From contig JAZUHH010000044.1 in NCBI GenBank assembly GCA_045641625.1, positions 1 to 63,227 on the forward strand: 63,227 bases of DNA, in the 5' to 3' direction. The stretch comes from UBA1723 sp045641625 (GTDB taxonomy: Bacteria > Bacteroidota > Bacteroidia > Bacteroidales > Paludibacteraceae). The notes beneath the pieces were generated by a model. That model had not been told where the DNA came from and made no database searches. It worked only from the letters and a program-made list of their open reading frames with translations. Both the position numbers and the translations under genes were made by a program. Shown one piece after another: positions 32,709 through 41,240 of this stretch (the stretch's first letter is position 1; each line of letters opens with the position of its first letter).

Positions 32709-32740
32709 AGTAAAAATGATTCAAAATGATAAATATAATG

Positions 32741-32779
32741 CAAAAGTAGTAAAATTTTCATTTGAATGATATATCTTTG
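32741..32779. promoter_or_regulatory. Divergent promoters yciH / FAH
   Basis: Minus-strand TACTTTTG (32741-32748) serves yciH and plus-strand TATCTTTG (32772-32779) serves the FAH gene. With only 23 bp between them, their upstream regions overlap and polymerases cannot bind both at once. Confidence 0.6.
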
Positions 32780-32785
32780 CATATT

Positions 32786-33397
32786 ATGAAGATAATCGCT
32801 ATAGGTTGGAATTACGCTGAGCATAATGCTGAGCTATATAAAGAGGAGAAAAAGAATATTGTCTTGTTTCAAAAGCCGGAAACTGCGCTTTTGAAGGACA
32901 ATAAGCCTTTCTTTTTGCCTGATTTCTCAGAAGATGTGCAGTATGAGACAGAGATTGTGGTAAGAATATCAAAGATGGGAAAGAATATCTCTCCTAAGTT
33001 CGCGGACCGATATTATGACGCTATCGGCTTGGGTATAGACTTCACAGCGAGAGACTTGCAGAAGAAAGCAAAGGAACAGGGTGCTCCGTGGGATATAAGC
33101 AAAGGTTTTGATGGAGCTGCACCTGTGAGCAATTTTCTCCCTAAGGAGGACTTCCAAAATGTTCAGGATATCGACTTCTCTCTGGTAAAGAATGGAGAGC
33201 TTGTCCAGTCCGGCAACACAAAGGATATGATTACTTCCATTGCTGAGATTATTGCAGAGGCAAGCAAATATTTTACACTCAAGACTGGCGATTTGATTTT
33301 TACAGGAACTCCCAAGGGAGTTGGGCGTGTTCAGATAGATGACCATTTGGAGGGTTATATCGGCACAAACAAAATGTTGGATTTCTTCGTCAAGTAA
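32786..33397 (+). CDS. Fumarylacetoacetate hydrolase-family protein
   Basis: 203 residues from ATG 32786, set there because the -7 element ends 6 bp before it. FAH-fold motifs: metal ligands in YETEIVVRISK and the GLGIDFTARDLQ block, plus GTPKGVG near the C-terminus. The short form is related to acylpyruvase (YcgM-like), which cleaves acylpyruvates or decarboxylates oxaloacetate. The reaction here is unknown. It is 17 bp upstream of porU and shares its transcript, so it is linked to the T9SS genes by context only. Confidence 0.88.
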   Translation: MKIIAIGWNYAEHNAELYKEEKKNIVLFQKPETALLKDNKPFFLPDFSEDVQYETEIVVRISKMGKNISPKFADRYYDAIGLGIDFTARDLQKKAKEQGAPWDISKGFDGAAPVSNFLPKEDFQNVQDIDFSLVKNGELVQSGNTKDMITSIAEIIAEASKYFTLKTGDLIFTGTPKGVGRVQIDDHLEGYIGTNKMLDFFVK

Positions 33398-33414
33398 TTA
33401 TTTTTAGAATCATA

Positions 33415-36400
33415 ATGAAATCATTTTTTAGATACATATCCTTACTGTTCGTTTTGCTTTTCTCTGTGGAACTTTTTGCTGTCAAGAGGTTCTACAGCGA
33501 AAATTCCGTATTGTCCCAAGGTAAGTGGGTGAAGATATCCGTTTCTGAAGAGGGTGTTTATCAGTTGACTGCAAAGGAGTTGTCCAATATGGGATTCTCG
33601 AACCCAAGGCAAGTGCATTTGCATGGATATGGAGGAGAATTGCTTGACGAGAACTTTACCACTGCGTCGTATGTGGATGATCTTCCCGAAATCCCCACTT
33701 ATTGGGATGAGTCGTCTCAGAAGTTGGTTTTCTATTTGCGTGGTACAATAGGCTTCAAACCTAATACGAACGCCAAGACAAAGGTGTTGACGCCTCTGTT
33801 TTTTGAAGAGAATTATACTTCCAACAATTCCTACTACTTTTTAACTGAGAATTCAGCAAAGCCTTTGCGCTACGCTAAGGAGGAAGATGCTGATTTCGAT
33901 GTAGAAGAAAGCACTGTCGAAGATATCTACAAATATCAGTCAATAACCATCAAAAAATTCGACGAAACAAATCTTCTTGGTTCTGGAAGAAACTGGTATG
34001 GTGAGATTTATGAGCCAAATCAGAGAAAGACATACACTTTGTTCTTCAAGAATATGATAGTAGGAGACACTGCAAGCTTTTTCTGTCAGGTTCTGTCTTC
34101 TGCTAATATCTCGACAAATTTCAACATCTATACAGATCTAGGCAATTCCGACTATCAGAAGTGTACTGTCTCTGCATTGTCCAATGGTGCCCAGGTTTCG
34201 ACAAGCACACTTCAAGGTGTAGAGCTTCAGTCAAATTCAAGCAGTGTGTCATTTGATTTGAAGTACTCTTGCACTCAAAAGAGCGGTAGAGGTTATGTTG
34301 ACTATATCATAGGTACTGCTAACAGTTATCTGGACGCAAATACAGTTAATTTTATCCGAAGAATAAAGTCTCTGGATTACGAGTATTCCCGTTTCCATTT
34401 TGGAAAAGCAAAGACTAATGATGTCTTTTTGGATGTCAGTGATGTTGAGCATATTTATGTGCCAGAGGTTTCTTTCTCAGGCGACTCTGCCTTTGTCGTT
34501 GTAAGGAATGCCGTTACTCCTAATTTGCAGAGATTTGTAAACTTCTCGCCTTCGAATGTTTATCCTTCGCCATCAGTGGTTGGAGATGTCAAGAACCAGA
34601 ACTTGCATGCAATGAAGGATTTTGAGTATGTCATCATAACTCCAACAGAGTTCATGCCAGAGGCAAACAGACTTGCTGAACTGCATAGAGAGAAGGACGG
34701 TCTTTCATATATTGTTCTTAATCAAGAGACTATATTCAACGAGTTCTCGAGCGGTACTCCAGATCCGACTGCCATTCGCGCTTTCATGAAGATGCTTTAT
34801 GACAAGTCTAAGACCGAGTACGGTTTGGCTCCAAGATATCTGTTGATTTTTGGAGACGGATGCTATGACAACAAGAATAATGCGAAGTCTTTGCTAAATG
34901 CAGAGTTGAACAGAGTGATAACTTACCAGGCTGAGAATTCGTATGACGAGGTTTCCAGCTATACAAATGACGAGTATTACGGTTATCTGGAGGACAATTC
35001 CCGCGGTTACAACGATGGTTTCAGAAACAACACGTTGTGCGTAGGTGTAGGTCGTATCCCGGCGATGAACGTGAAGCAGGCTAAGGAGCTTGTTGACAAG
35101 ATTGAGTCATATATGAACAACAACTATTTGGGCGACTGGAAAAAGAAGGTTGTCTTTATGGCGGATGACAATCAGCATCTTGGTTCTTCAACAGGTGACT
35201 ATCATCTCTTTACATCAGACACAGAGGGAATTGTCAAGACATTGATAGCTACGAACAATAACTTCGAGCCAAAGCGAATCTATTGGGATGCGTACAACAG
35301 AACTCAAAGTTCCGGTTCCACTCGCTATCCAGAGGTTGAAGCTTTGATACAAGAGTCAGTTAACGGGGGTGCGCTGATGTTTAACTATAGCGGACACGGA
35401 TCTTTCAACACTATGAGTGCTGAGCATCCTTTCGCTATCGCAGATGCATCCAACCAGTTAAATGAAAGAAGAGGTTTGTGGTATATGGCAAGCTGTAACA
35501 TAGGCCAGTTTGACGGTTATGTGGAAAGCCTAGGAGAGGCAATCATGCGAAATCCTAACGGAACAGGTATTGCAACAATTGCGGCAGTCCGTACATCATA
35601 CTCAACAGGAAACGCAAAGCTTAACGGTGCATTTGTAAAGGCTCTGTTCAATCCAGAGAACAGATATGTTGTAGGAGACGCTCTAAGAATTGCAAAGAAC
35701 GAACTTTACGGAGATTCGAACAAGATGAAGTACACACTTCTTGGAGATCCTGCTCTAAGGTTGGTGGCTCCAGAGCTGTCGGTCAAGACTGATTCGATCT
35801 TGACATTGTCTGCAAATGGTGAGTGGGTAGAGGACAATTCGTTCTCGGCTTTGGACAAGGTCAAGCTTGTCGGCTCTATATTGAAGGACAACGGAGATGT
35901 TGACGAATCTTTCAACGGAGAAATAATAGTTTCAGTAAAGGACAAGGCTCAGGAGGTAAGTACAAAGGGTAACCAGCTGACAAACATAACCAGCGGAAAG
36001 CCTTACGTTTTCAAATATACTGACTACGTGAACACTCTTTATTCCGGAAGTGCAGTCGTGAACAACGGAAAGTTCGAGTGCATGCTTATTGTCCCTAAGG
36101 ACATTAACTTTGGCATTGGAAACGGAAGAATATCATATTACGCTTATGATGAGGACACTCGTTCCGAGGCTATAGGACATGACACTTCGTTCGTGATTGG
36201 AGGAGAGCCTTCGGTAACAGAGTTCGAGACTGCAGGTCCCAAAATCTCAATGTACTTGAACAAGGAGAGTTTCAAGAATGGAGACAAGGTGAACCCTTCT
36301 CCGATGTTGTATGTGGGAATATCTGACGAGAGCGGTATCAATGCCTCTGGTTGCGGAATTGGTCATGATATTTCACTATATATTGACGGAAGCAGTCTTC

Positions 36401-36888
36401 CAATCAATCTGAATGAGAGATTTTCTTATGAACAGGGTAGCTATACGACAGGAAACTTGATGTACCATCTGTCAGCCCTTGCTCCTGGTACTCACACGCT
36501 TACTGTAAAGGCATGGGATTTGGTGAACAATTCTTCGATGCAGACAATAACTTTTGTAGTTGATGAGAAGCTTGCGCCAGAGGTTACTGAGATTATCGCT
36601 TATCCAGTCCCTGCAGTAAATGACATTACATTCGAGATATGTACTGACCGTCCAGACGAGGTTTTGGAGTGTAGCACAGGAATCTTTGATGCGAACGGAA
36701 AACAATACTATTCGTCTAACTTCAGCTCTCAGCCTGCTAATGGAAAAGTAGAGGTAAAATGGGATTTGAAGGACGAGAAAGGCAACAGATTGCCTGCCGG
36801 GGTATATATTTATCGAGTAGAATTGAATACAAATCATTCAGAAAGTGAAATAAAAACAAAAAAGTTTATAATTTTGCCTTCTAAGTAA
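33415..36888 (+). CDS. porU: T9SS gingipain-like sortase PorU
   Basis: 1157 residues, an outer-membrane cysteine transpeptidase that removes the C-terminal signal of T9SS cargo and joins it to anionic lipopolysaccharide. A signal peptide covers about residues 1-22. The C25 (gingipain-like) domain covers about residues 400-800 with catalytic His661 in NYSGHGS and Cys694 in MASCNIGQ. The C-terminal 90 residues (YPVPAVNDITFEI ... PAGVYIYRVEL) resemble a FlgD-like/T9SS CTD. It is followed after 23 bp by porV, its known partner. Length matches PorU (about 1100-1250). Confidence 0.94.
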   Translation: MKSFFRYISLLFVLLFSVELFAVKRFYSENSVLSQGKWVKISVSEEGVYQLTAKELSNMGFSNPRQVHLHGYGGELLDENFTTASYVDDLPEIPTYWDESSQKLVFYLRGTIGFKPNTNAKTKVLTPLFFEENYTSNNSYYFLTENSAKPLRYAKEEDADFDVEESTVEDIYKYQSITIKKFDETNLLGSGRNWYGEIYEPNQRKTYTLFFKNMIVGDTASFFCQVLSSANISTNFNIYTDLGNSDYQKCTVSALSNGAQVSTSTLQGVELQSNSSSVSFDLKYSCTQKSGRGYVDYIIGTANSYLDANTVNFIRRIKSLDYEYSRFHFGKAKTNDVFLDVSDVEHIYVPEVSFSGDSAFVVVRNAVTPNLQRFVNFSPSNVYPSPSVVGDVKNQNLHAMKDFEYVIITPTEFMPEANRLAELHREKDGLSYIVLNQETIFNEFSSGTPDPTAIRAFMKMLYDKSKTEYGLAPRYLLIFGDGCYDNKNNAKSLLNAELNRVITYQAENSYDEVSSYTNDEYYGYLEDNSRGYNDGFRNNTLCVGVGRIPAMNVKQAKELVDKIESYMNNNYLGDWKKKVVFMADDNQHLGSSTGDYHLFTSDTEGIVKTLIATNNNFEPKRIYWDAYNRTQSSGSTRYPEVEALIQESVNGGALMFNYSGHGSFNTMSAEHPFAIADASNQLNERRGLWYMASCNIGQFDGYVESLGEAIMRNPNGTGIATIAAVRTSYSTGNAKLNGAFVKALFNPENRYVVGDALRIAKNELYGDSNKMKYTLLGDPALRLVAPELSVKTDSILTLSANGEWVEDNSFSALDKVKLVGSILKDNGDVDESFNGEIIVSVKDKAQEVSTKGNQLTNITSGKPYVFKYTDYVNTLYSGSAVVNNGKFECMLIVPKDINFGIGNGRISYYAYDEDTRSEAIGHDTSFVIGGEPSVTEFETAGPKISMYLNKESFKNGDKVNPSPMLYVGISDESGINASGCGIGHDISLYIDGSSLPINLNERFSYEQGSYTTGNLMYHLSALAPGTHTLTVKAWDLVNNSSMQTITFVVDEKLAPEVTEIIAYPVPAVNDITFEICTDRPDEVLECSTGIFDANGKQYYSSNFSSQPANGKVEVKWDLKDEKGNRLPAGVYIYRVELNTNHSESEIKTKKFIILPSK

Positions 36889-36911
36889 GAACGAAAAAAC
36901 AAAAACAAGAT

Positions 36912-38147
36912 ATGAATAGATTCATTTGTCGTGGAATTGTAGGTGTTTTGGCACTATCGTCATTCGCTTCGAGCTTTGCTGAGAGTAAAAGTGATTACTT
37001 CAATCCTTTGCAGAGTGCGGTGCCTTCGTTGTCCATAGCTCCTGATGCAAGAGGTGGTGGTATGGGAGATATAGGTGCAGCTACAAGTGCCGATCTATAT
37101 TCGCAGTACTGGAACCCTTCCAAGTATGTGAACATGGAGAGCAAGGCCGGAGTTGCATTGTCATATACACCTTGGCTTAGAAAGATTGTTCATGACATCA
37201 ATATGCTATATTTGGCAGGATACTATAAGTTGGACGAGCGTCAGGCTATCTCTGCTTCTTTGAGATACTTCTCTTATGGAGAAATCAATTTGACTGATAC
37301 TCCTTCTCCTACAGGTGATATCATCTCGCAGGGAACAGCCAAGCCTTATGAGATGGCTATTGATGCGGCTTATTCTCGTTCTCTAAGTGAGTATTGGAGT
37401 GCTGCAGTAGCGATGAGATTCATCTTGTCTGACTTGATGAACGGAGTGATGGACAATGACGGATATGCTTCGGCAAAGTCTGTTGCCGCTGACATCAGTG
37501 CAACTTATCGACGTCCTTTCTCTATGGATGACAGACGTAGCGCTGTATTCTCTTTGGGTACTAACATTTCGAACATAGGAGGAAAGATCTCTTATGACGA
37601 GGGGGCAACAGAGCAGTATCTTCCTGCAAACTGGAGAATAGGAGTTTCCTACGAATATCCTATTGATGCATTCAACAAAATCTCTGTTTCGGCAGATATC
37701 AACAAGTTGCTTGTTCCAACAACACCTTCTTCTTCAGACTATTATGAGTATGACGAGAACGGAACTTTGACTGCAGAGAGTGAAGAAGCCTATCGTAAGG
37801 CATACGAGCAGTATTTGGACTATGGAGTAATGAAGTCTGTGTTCAAGTCGTTCGGTGATGCTCCTGGAGGATTCTCGGAAGAGATGAAGGAGATTATGTG
37901 GAGCCTTGGTGCTGAATACTCTTACAACGAGATGTTTATGGTACGTGGTGGTTATTTCCATGAGTCGCAGATGAAGGGTAACAGAAAGTATTTCTCTCTT
38001 GGTGCTGGATTCAAGATGCGCGTGTTCGAGATTCAGGCTGCCTACATCATTGCTGCCAAGACATCTAAAACTTGTCCTATCGACAGAACATTAAGATTCT
38101 CTTTGGGATTCAATTTCGATGGAATGAAAAAATTGGTAGAGAACTAA
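36912..38147 (+). CDS. porV: T9SS shuttle outer-membrane protein PorV (LptO)
   Basis: 411-residue outer-membrane barrel of the FadL-like type. A signal peptide (ALSSFASSFA) comes first, then the highly conserved N-terminal block SLSIAPDARGGGMGDIGAATS with YWNPSKY. Many strands follow (ISASLRYFSYGEINL, LRFSLGFNF). PorV carries folded cargo from the SprA translocon to the PorU attachment complex. It forms one transcription unit with porU and is closed by a strong terminator. Confidence 0.95.
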   Translation: MNRFICRGIVGVLALSSFASSFAESKSDYFNPLQSAVPSLSIAPDARGGGMGDIGAATSADLYSQYWNPSKYVNMESKAGVALSYTPWLRKIVHDINMLYLAGYYKLDERQAISASLRYFSYGEINLTDTPSPTGDIISQGTAKPYEMAIDAAYSRSLSEYWSAAVAMRFILSDLMNGVMDNDGYASAKSVAADISATYRRPFSMDDRRSAVFSLGTNISNIGGKISYDEGATEQYLPANWRIGVSYEYPIDAFNKISVSADINKLLVPTTPSSSDYYEYDENGTLTAESEEAYRKAYEQYLDYGVMKSVFKSFGDAPGGFSEEMKEIMWSLGAEYSYNEMFMVRGGYFHESQMKGNRKYFSLGAGFKMRVFEIQAAYIIAAKTSKTCPIDRTLRFSLGFNFDGMKKLVEN

Positions 38148-38170
38148 TAGATGAATCTGTAAAGAAAATT

Positions 38171-38205
38171 AAGGAAAGACGGGCAACTCGTCTTTCCTTT
38201 TTTTT
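38171..38205 (+). terminator. Terminator of the FAH-porU-porV operon
   Basis: Perfect 11-bp stem AAGGAAAGACG / CGTCTTTCCTT, 7-nt loop, then TTTTTT. Confidence 0.95.
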
Positions 38206-38324
38206 CGTCGGATATAGTCTATAGAGTGAAGACTATATTCTTTTTTTTGAAGAATTTGTTTTGTTGCTATGTGTTTTAGTCTTGTTTTTTGCTGCAGTAA
38301 TTCCTTTTTTTGTAAAAAGATTAC

Positions 38325-38377
38325 TAAATTTGCCATCACGCTGCATGAAACGGCGTTTTTCCGTCCGTTTTTCATGC
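38325..38377 (+). promoter_or_regulatory. Promoter and leader hairpin of the SGNH-MBOAT operon
   Basis: TAAATTTG (38325-38332) is a good -7 element. Just downstream, GCATGAAACGG (38343-38353) can pair with CCGTTTTTCATGC (38365-38377), with two bulged Ts, at the predicted 5' end of the RNA. An in-frame ATG (38345) is buried in this stem; the next ATG (38396) is taken as the start. Confidence 0.55.
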
Positions 38378-38395
38378 AAGTTTAATCGAAATATC

Positions 38396-39973
38396 ATGAA
38401 ACGCACACACGAGTTAATTTTCTTTATATCCCTTGTTGCGGTCTTGTGTTTGGTGAGCTTGGTTATGCCGCGAGGAGAAAACACACCGAAACTTGCCGTA
38501 TGGGGCGATACAATTACATTAAGATTTCCGTCTGTTGAGGAGGTGCTCGCAGCTAAAACGGACTCTTCGATTTCCGTAGAGGATTTGTTGGCTGACCGAG
38601 AGCAGAGTATGAAGATGGGACAGGTTCCCGATTCGGTGCTAGAGGCAAGAAGGAAGCTTATGGCGGCTGCCGATTCTCTCCGTATCAGGGATTCGTTGGC
38701 TGTGGCCGACACCATAGCTTTTTTTGAGAAGTTCTTCGCGGAGAATCCGAGCAAGTTTGTCTGCCCGAACAACGATCCTAAGTTCATTGTGGATCTTATG
38801 CAGTCCTTAAGGAAAGGCGCTAAAAATGGAACTGTGTCAGTGTTCCATTACGGAGATTCCCAGATTGAAGGAGACAGAATCACAAATTACATAAGAAAGC
38901 ACATGCAGCAGAAGTTTGGCGGCTCAGGTATTGGTCTTGTGCCTCCGGTTGGTGCTGTGCCTTCGATAAGCTGGATCCAGACTGCTCAGGACAGCGTTGA
39001 GAGATATGTGGTCGATGGAACATTAAAGCAGGCTGCCAAGAACAGCAATTACGGAGCCTTGGCACAGGTGACTAGTTTGTTCGGAAAGGGAACTCTGAAT
39101 TTCAAGATTACTTATGCCGGAAAAAGGGCCGCTTCAGTTGTTAAGCTGTATTGCTCTACGAAGAAGGGCTTCTCTGCAACATTGACCCCAAGCGGTTTCG
39201 AGGGAATCGCCAAGAATGTTGAGCCAGGTGCCTGCCAGGTGGTGGAGTGGAAGCTTGATAATCCGCTGAAGGAGGAATTTTCAATCAAGCTAAAGGGTGA
39301 TGCCGAACTGTTTGCACTTTCTTTGCTGAGTGAAAAGGGTATCAACGTCACTAATGTAGGTTTGCGAGGCAGTTCGGGTACATATTTCACTAAGATTGCT
39401 CCAGAGACATTCAAGTATATCCATAAGGACATGAACACAAAGCTTGTTCTGCTGGAGTTCGGAGGAAACGCTACTCCATACTTGAGTACGGAGAAGAGAT
39501 TGAACGACTACTACCAGAGCATGCAGGCGCAGATAAACTATGTCAAGAAGAATGTTCCGAATGCCAAGATCATATTGATCGGTCCTGCCGACATGTCGGA
39601 GAGTGTAGATGGTAAGTTGCAGACATACAGAAATCTGGAGGCAACGATAGAGACTTTGAGAAAGTGCGCTCTTGACAACGATTGCGCATTTTGGAACATG
39701 TACGATGTTATGGGAGGAAAGAACTCCATGCAGTCATGGGTAGATCAGAATATGGCGGCTTCGGACTATATCCATTTCTCGAAGAAGGGAGCAGACAGAA
39801 TTGCAAAGCTTTTTGTAGAGAGTCTGGATGTCTATGACGACTACGGTGACTTCATGAAAAATTTGGATAGTAAGAAAAAGCATGCGGCAAAAGTCAGGAA
39901 GAAGAAGTTGAAGAAGATGACTGACAGCCTGCGTGTTGATGCTGAGTTTATTAAAAATACTGTAATTGAGTAA
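38396..39973 (+). CDS. Membrane-anchored SGNH/GDSL acylesterase-fold protein
   Basis: 525 residues from ATG 38396. One N-terminal membrane segment (FFISLVAVLCLVSLVMP) probably anchors it with the rest in the periplasm. SGNH motifs: block I FHYGDSQIEGDR with Ser155, block III near FGGNATPY, and block V DYIHFS with Asp457 and His460. Alternative start ATG 38345 lies in a leader hairpin. A Lys-rich tail follows the catalytic domain. It heads an operon with a second SGNH protein and an MBOAT acyltransferase, an arrangement like AlgI with AlgJ/AlgX, suggesting transfer of acetyl groups to a glycan. Substrate unknown. Asparagine block III lacks the usual Asp, so hydrolase activity could be altered. 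Confidence 0.82.
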   Translation: MKRTHELIFFISLVAVLCLVSLVMPRGENTPKLAVWGDTITLRFPSVEEVLAAKTDSSISVEDLLADREQSMKMGQVPDSVLEARRKLMAAADSLRIRDSLAVADTIAFFEKFFAENPSKFVCPNNDPKFIVDLMQSLRKGAKNGTVSVFHYGDSQIEGDRITNYIRKHMQQKFGGSGIGLVPPVGAVPSISWIQTAQDSVERYVVDGTLKQAAKNSNYGALAQVTSLFGKGTLNFKITYAGKRAASVVKLYCSTKKGFSATLTPSGFEGIAKNVEPGACQVVEWKLDNPLKEEFSIKLKGDAELFALSLLSEKGINVTNVGLRGSSGTYFTKIAPETFKYIHKDMNTKLVLLEFGGNATPYLSTEKRLNDYYQSMQAQINYVKKNVPNAKIILIGPADMSESVDGKLQTYRNLEATIETLRKCALDNDCAFWNMYDVMGGKNSMQSWVDQNMAASDYIHFSKKGADRIAKLFVESLDVYDDYGDFMKNLDSKKKHAAKVRKKKLKKMTDSLRVDAEFIKNTVIE

Positions 39974-39980
39974 GTAGAAG

Positions 39981-41237
39981 ATGATGGGAAGGGTAGGATT
40001 GATTTCGTTGAGAAGGGTTGCACTGATTGCAGTTTGTTTGCTTTCGGTGTTGGTTGCCAATGCCCAGGGTTTTGTGAGACATATCCCGAACTATAAGTTT
40101 ATAGACCAGAAGAAGAACGTGCTGCATTTTCCTGCGGACACAGGTAACTTCAGGGTGTTTTTTGAGAAGCTTGACAGCCTTGTGCTTTGTCGTGAGGGTA
40201 AGATAAACGTGCTGCATATCGGTGGCAGCCACGTTCAGGCAGACGTGTTCTCGAACAGAGTGAGAAGAAACCTTGATTCTCTGAATCTTGACTTCAAGAG
40301 TTCGAGAGGTTTGGTGTTCCCGTTCAAGATCGCAAACACAAACAATCCGCCTAACTATAAGGTTTCGTACACAGGAAAGTGGGAGTCAAGCCGAATCCTA
40401 AAAAGGAAGGACGAGATCCAGCTTGGAATGATGGGTATTGCAGTAAAGGCGCAGTCAAATGACGCAACCATGCACATACGTTTGAACAGAGACAGCTCAG
40501 AGCGTTGGATGTGTACAGACCTGAAGGTGGTCGGTTATGCTGACAGCGCATATTCTTATCCAGTGATTATCGGTAAGGATAGTTCGATACAAAGACCTAT
40601 ATACAACATTCTTGAGGATGTGTACGAGTTTGATTTCGAGGGCCTTACTGACGAGTTTACAATCGGATTCGAGCAGACTGACACTATATTTCATCCGTTC
40701 ACATTGTCTGCCATCCTTGCAGAGAACCGTTCTGCGGGAATTACATATAATTCTGTAGGTATCAACGGAGCAAGCGTTCCAAGCTGGCTGAATTGCGAGA
40801 AGTTCGTCAAGGAACTGCCTCTTATCAAGCCCGACTTGGTTGTGTTCGGTATCGGTATCAATGATGCTGTGCCTTTGAATTTCAATGACTCCCTGTTTGT
40901 GGCGAATTATACAAAGCTTGTAAACAATATCTTGAGTATATCTCCGGATTGTGCGTTTGTGTTCATTACAAATAACGACTCTTACCGCAAGAGCAAGGGC
41001 GTGTATAGCGTAAACATGAACGGAGAGAAGGTGCAGAAGGCTTTCTATCGCCTTGCAAAACAGCACAATGCCGCTGTTTGGGATCAGTTCGACATCATGG
41101 GCGGATTGAAGTCTATGCGTACTTGGGAGCTTGCCGGCTTGGCAAGAAAAGATAAGATTCATTTTACTCCGGCCGGTTATAACCTGCTGGGAGATTTGTT
41201 TTACAATGCTTTGGTGAAGAGCTATTTAAATCATTAG
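39981..41237 (+). CDS. Exported SGNH/GDSL-fold protein, second copy
   Basis: 418 residues with a Sec signal peptide (RRVALIAVCLLSVLVANA, cut before QG). SGNH motifs: block I HIGGSHVQAD with Ser83 (GGS in place of the common GDS), block III FGIGINDAVP with Asn294, and block V DKIHF with Asp391 and His394. The triad is intact. It is only distantly similar to its upstream neighbour. The start lies 7 bp after the first SGNH stop and the stop is 3 bp before the MBOAT gene, so the three are translated together. A periplasmic acetyl-carrier or acetyl-transfer role is inferred from the MBOAT partner. Confidence 0.83.
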   Translation: MMGRVGLISLRRVALIAVCLLSVLVANAQGFVRHIPNYKFIDQKKNVLHFPADTGNFRVFFEKLDSLVLCREGKINVLHIGGSHVQADVFSNRVRRNLDSLNLDFKSSRGLVFPFKIANTNNPPNYKVSYTGKWESSRILKRKDEIQLGMMGIAVKAQSNDATMHIRLNRDSSERWMCTDLKVVGYADSAYSYPVIIGKDSSIQRPIYNILEDVYEFDFEGLTDEFTIGFEQTDTIFHPFTLSAILAENRSAGITYNSVGINGASVPSWLNCEKFVKELPLIKPDLVVFGIGINDAVPLNFNDSLFVANYTKLVNNILSISPDCAFVFITNNDSYRKSKGVYSVNMNGEKVQKAFYRLAKQHNAAVWDQFDIMGGLKSMRTWELAGLARKDKIHFTPAGYNLLGDLFYNALVKSYLNH

Positions 41238-41240
41238 AAA

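Noticed and set aside
33415..36888. Gingipain-type secreted protease
   Set aside because: Length, the neighbouring porV, and the C25 domain in the middle of a long protein fit PorU sortase instead.
40497..41162. Open frame of 221 codons on the minus strand
   Set aside because: It lies fully inside the second SGNH gene, has Cys/His/Arg-rich composition without motifs, and the plus frame has clear SGNH blocks and operon spacing.
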